Origin: Scytalidium lignicola
Lineage: Eukaryota; Ascomycota; Leotiomycetes
Length of the DNA: 32,191 bases
Reading direction: 5' to 3'
Assembly: GCA_002812745.2 (NCBI GenBank)
Contig: NCSJ02000435.1
Coordinates: forward strand, 1-32,191
Positions 30,411-32,191 of the stretch are shown here, piece by piece. The translations under genes and the position numbers were made by a program. The notes beneath the pieces are model-generated. The model saw only the letters and a program-made list of their open reading frames with translations. It searched no databases and was not told where the DNA came from. Every line of letters starts with the position of its first letter. Positions within the stretch are counted from its first letter, which is position 1.

Positions 30411-31340
30411 CTGGTCCAGTGCGAAGAAAAGTTGCTTCCGGCTTTGCCTGGTTTCGCCTGGTTTACCCAATAAGGGACCACGCCCCTTATTATGGCCTCT
30501 GAAACGGTTGGGCATTGATTCCACCAAGGCCATCCGGAAGCTCCTTCGTGACGGTGAAGAAAACCAAACCAGTCCCAATGGTACCAATGAGTCGCCGACG
30601 GAGCGAGGTGACGACCATTCAGGGCGTCACTGAAAAGCTCTCCATGCCCGCGGAGAGTGGGAGGCGATGATGGGCGTCTCCAATAGGGGATGTCGGAAGC
30701 ACGAAAGGGGCCCTTTTGCTGGTGTTGCAGTTCTCCTGCCCTTCGTAGCAGCGGCCTGACGACGTTGATGGTCTGCTGCTGCTGCTTTGGGCTCGAGGCT
30801 CCGCGTGCCTCTCTCTCTCTCTGCTCTCTCTTCTCACCTCTCACCCTCTCACTGCTCGACTCACACGCACACCCAAACCTCTCAACGCACTCCAAGCCCT
30901 GAAAGGCCTGGCCCGCGGCGGCCGTGGGCAACAATAGGGTACAGGTGGTGTTTTGGGGTGTGCTGCCAGCGGCTGGGTGCGAGTTCATTTGCTCTTTTGC
31001 GCCCGGAATCTAAGGCCGTGGAACCACCAGAGCCGTCGTTCTGGGTAGCCATGGTCCATTGAAGGTTGGATTGGGAGCTTGCCTCAAGTTTTTCCCTCGA
31101 TTGGTGGTCGCCGAACCTATCAGTTGGCAAGTCCACGCCATCAAGGAGCAGACCCCAATGACCACGACGACCTGTCGCCGGCATCAGCAGCCATCAGCAT
31201 CAGCAGTATCAGCATCACACAACCCTCTCCTCCTTGACCCCTCCTCTCCGAGCAGAGCCGGGTGTGTATTATTCTGATTGCAGGAAAGGGAAAAGTACGT
31301 ACCGTTTGGGTTGTGCTGCGGAAATCCAACGCTACCCCCG

Positions 31341-31381
31341 CCCACTTGCCCACCTGCTGCTTCACTGCCCACTTGCCCACC
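31341..31381. repeat. 14-bp direct repeat CCCACTTGCCCACC
   Basis: Perfect copies at 31341-31354 and 31368-31381, each followed within two bases by a CTGCT run. They lie in the pyrimidine-rich part. Confidence 0.85.
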
Positions 31382-31384
31382 GCC

Positions 31385-31434
31385 TGCTAATGCTAATGCT
31401 AATGCTGCTTGCTGCTGCTGCTGCTGCTGCTGCT
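31385..31434. repeat. (TGCTAA)n then (GCT)8 compound microsatellite
   Basis: Three TGCTAA units pass into eight perfect GCT units (31411-31434). GCT/CAG tracts recur at about 30776-30790, 31542-31556 and 31895-31912. Confidence 0.95.
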
Positions 31435-31462
31435 ACCGTAACTTACCTGCTCCTGTCAAGTA

Positions 31463-31480
31463 AAGTACAAGTACAAGTAC
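31463..31480. repeat. (AAGTAC)3 hexamer repeat
   Basis: Three perfect units; directly visible. Confidence 0.95.
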
Positions 31481-32050
31481 AGACCGCATCGTGGCCCCTT
31501 GGCATGCGCGCGCCCTCACCCCAGCAGGAACCTATCGGCGCCCCAGCAGCAGCAGCAAGCGGTGCAAGCAGCCATGTTTTTTTCCCTTCCTTTCCCACAC
31601 GATCGCACGCAGATTCTCGTCGCTGCCCAACTGCCCTCCTGCCCTCGCAACGGACCAGTCCCCAGCCCGGAAAGGCGATGAGAGGGAAGATGGCGAGGAT
31701 GGAAATGGGCCAACTGACTGGATTGGGAACTTTGAGGCCGCGCCGGGGAGAGACTGGGCCTGACTTGACCTTGTCTGATTTGACTACCTGACTAAACCAA
31801 ACTAAACCAAACTCGACTCGACTCGACTCTCTCGTTCTCTCTCTCTCTCTCGCTCTCCACTCACTTGCAACGGACTTTGCTCATTGCTCTGCTTCTGCTG
31901 CTGCTTGCTGCTTCTGCTCTGCCCACACCCACCACGCTCACACCAGCCCAGCCCAGAACCAGCCAGGCGTCGCTTGTGCCCGCACCCGTGTACCCGCCCT
32001 GCGTTGGGTGGACGGATGCTTCCTCTTGGTCCATACATACGGTCGTAACA

Positions 32051-32163
32051 GGAGTCGGAGTAGGAGTAGTAGCAGTAGTAGCAGTAGTAGTATAGTAGAG
32101 TAGACCAGAGCGAGTAGAGAGAAAGACACACACACACACACATAGAGAGAGAGTGAGAGAGAG
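32051..32163. repeat. Compound simple repeats at the right edge
   Basis: A GTA/GCA-type triplet tract (32051-32100), a (CA)n run (32126-32142) and a (GA)-rich run (32144-32163) follow one another with short spacers. Confidence 0.9.
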
Positions 32164-32191
32164 GGACGAGACAATCAGTACCCAGAGACAG

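Larger units (their letters stand above)
26517..32191. other. Gene-free, microsatellite-rich region to the window edge
   Basis: No coding gene can be supported in 5.7 kb. Open frames here are short, compositionally simple, often cross an N, or read through microsatellites. The region holds simple repeats (GA, CA, CT, GAT, CTG, AAT-type and longer units), short palindromes built on GTACATGTAC, many TACTGTA/TACAGTA words (27758-29572) and four single Ns before T-runs (28631, 28923, 29266, 30370). From about 30800 to 31950 the + strand is strongly pyrimidine-rich, resembling an upstream region or long leader of a plus-strand gene beyond 32191. It could equally be a long non-coding RNA locus. Sequence alone does not decide. 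Confidence 0.6.

Noticed and set aside
30365..30988. 207-codon minus-strand frame
   Set aside because: Runs into an N at its 3' end, contains microsatellite-encoded Gln and Glu/Arg runs, and shows no domain.
31234..31791. 185-codon plus-strand frame
   Set aside because: Dominated by translated (GCT)n and CAG tracts (Leu and Ala runs); typical spurious frame in repeat-rich DNA.
1..32191. tRNA, rRNA or transposon genes
   Set aside because: Scanning by eye found no B-box-like GGTTCRANTCC, no rRNA cores and no transposase or reverse-transcriptase motifs; a covariance-model search could still find a missed small RNA.

Overview
The window looks like nuclear DNA of a filamentous ascomycete. The genes have short GT-AG introns (about 41-170 nt), there is a HET-domain gene, and there are orthologues of housekeeping genes typical of Pezizomycotina (Mnn10-type mannosyltransferase, COP9 signalosome subunit 4, TFIIF beta, a five-finger CCCH protein). 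Gene style and the HET and F-box-like content suggest Leotiomycetes/Helotiales, possibly Sclerotiniaceae. That placement is an inference from general resemblance, not from a marker gene. Splice sites were chosen by hand so that GT-AG boundaries, reading phase and protein continuity all agree.

Layout. 0.6-2.2 kb (-): GT34 mannosyltransferase, Golgi. 2.2-3.9 kb: intergenic, with a cluster of TACTGTA/TACAGTA words. 3.9-7.2 kb: an AT-rich block with a three-exon gene (-) joining two C2H2 zinc fingers to a HET domain. It is bracketed by a 66-bp direct repeat that reads as the tail of a lost gene. 8.2-11.8 kb (+): a 1207-aa single-pass membrane protein of unknown function. 12.5-14.5 kb (+): two small Cys-rich proteins in tandem. 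14.9-16.8 kb (-): a four-exon F-box-like protein. 17.5-18.1 kb (+): a 188-aa protein that may carry a degenerate PD-(D/E)XK fold. 18.6-19.9 kb (-): CSN4. 20.3-21.7 kb (-): a second F-box protein. 21.7-23.1 kb: no recognisable gene, with a cluster of GATA sites. 23.2-24.4 kb (-): TFIIF beta, divergent from a five-CCCH-finger protein at 24.8-26.5 kb (+). 26.5-32.2 kb: no supportable gene, dense in microsatellites, short palindromes and the same TACTGTA word. Its right part is strongly pyrimidine-rich on the + strand, as in the promoter or long leader of a gene beyond the edge.

How the genes relate. There is no metabolic gene cluster. Two F-box-like proteins flank CSN4, which acts on cullin-RING ligases; this may be coincidence. 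TFIIF beta and the CCCH protein share a 352-bp divergent promoter. The most unusual locus is the zinc finger-HET gene with its flanking repeats. The most unusual non-coding stretch is the right-hand 5.6 kb. No rRNA, tRNA, CRISPR array or intact transposon was recognised. Eight single Ns each sit at the left edge of an A or T homopolymer, and none lies in a called coding exon.
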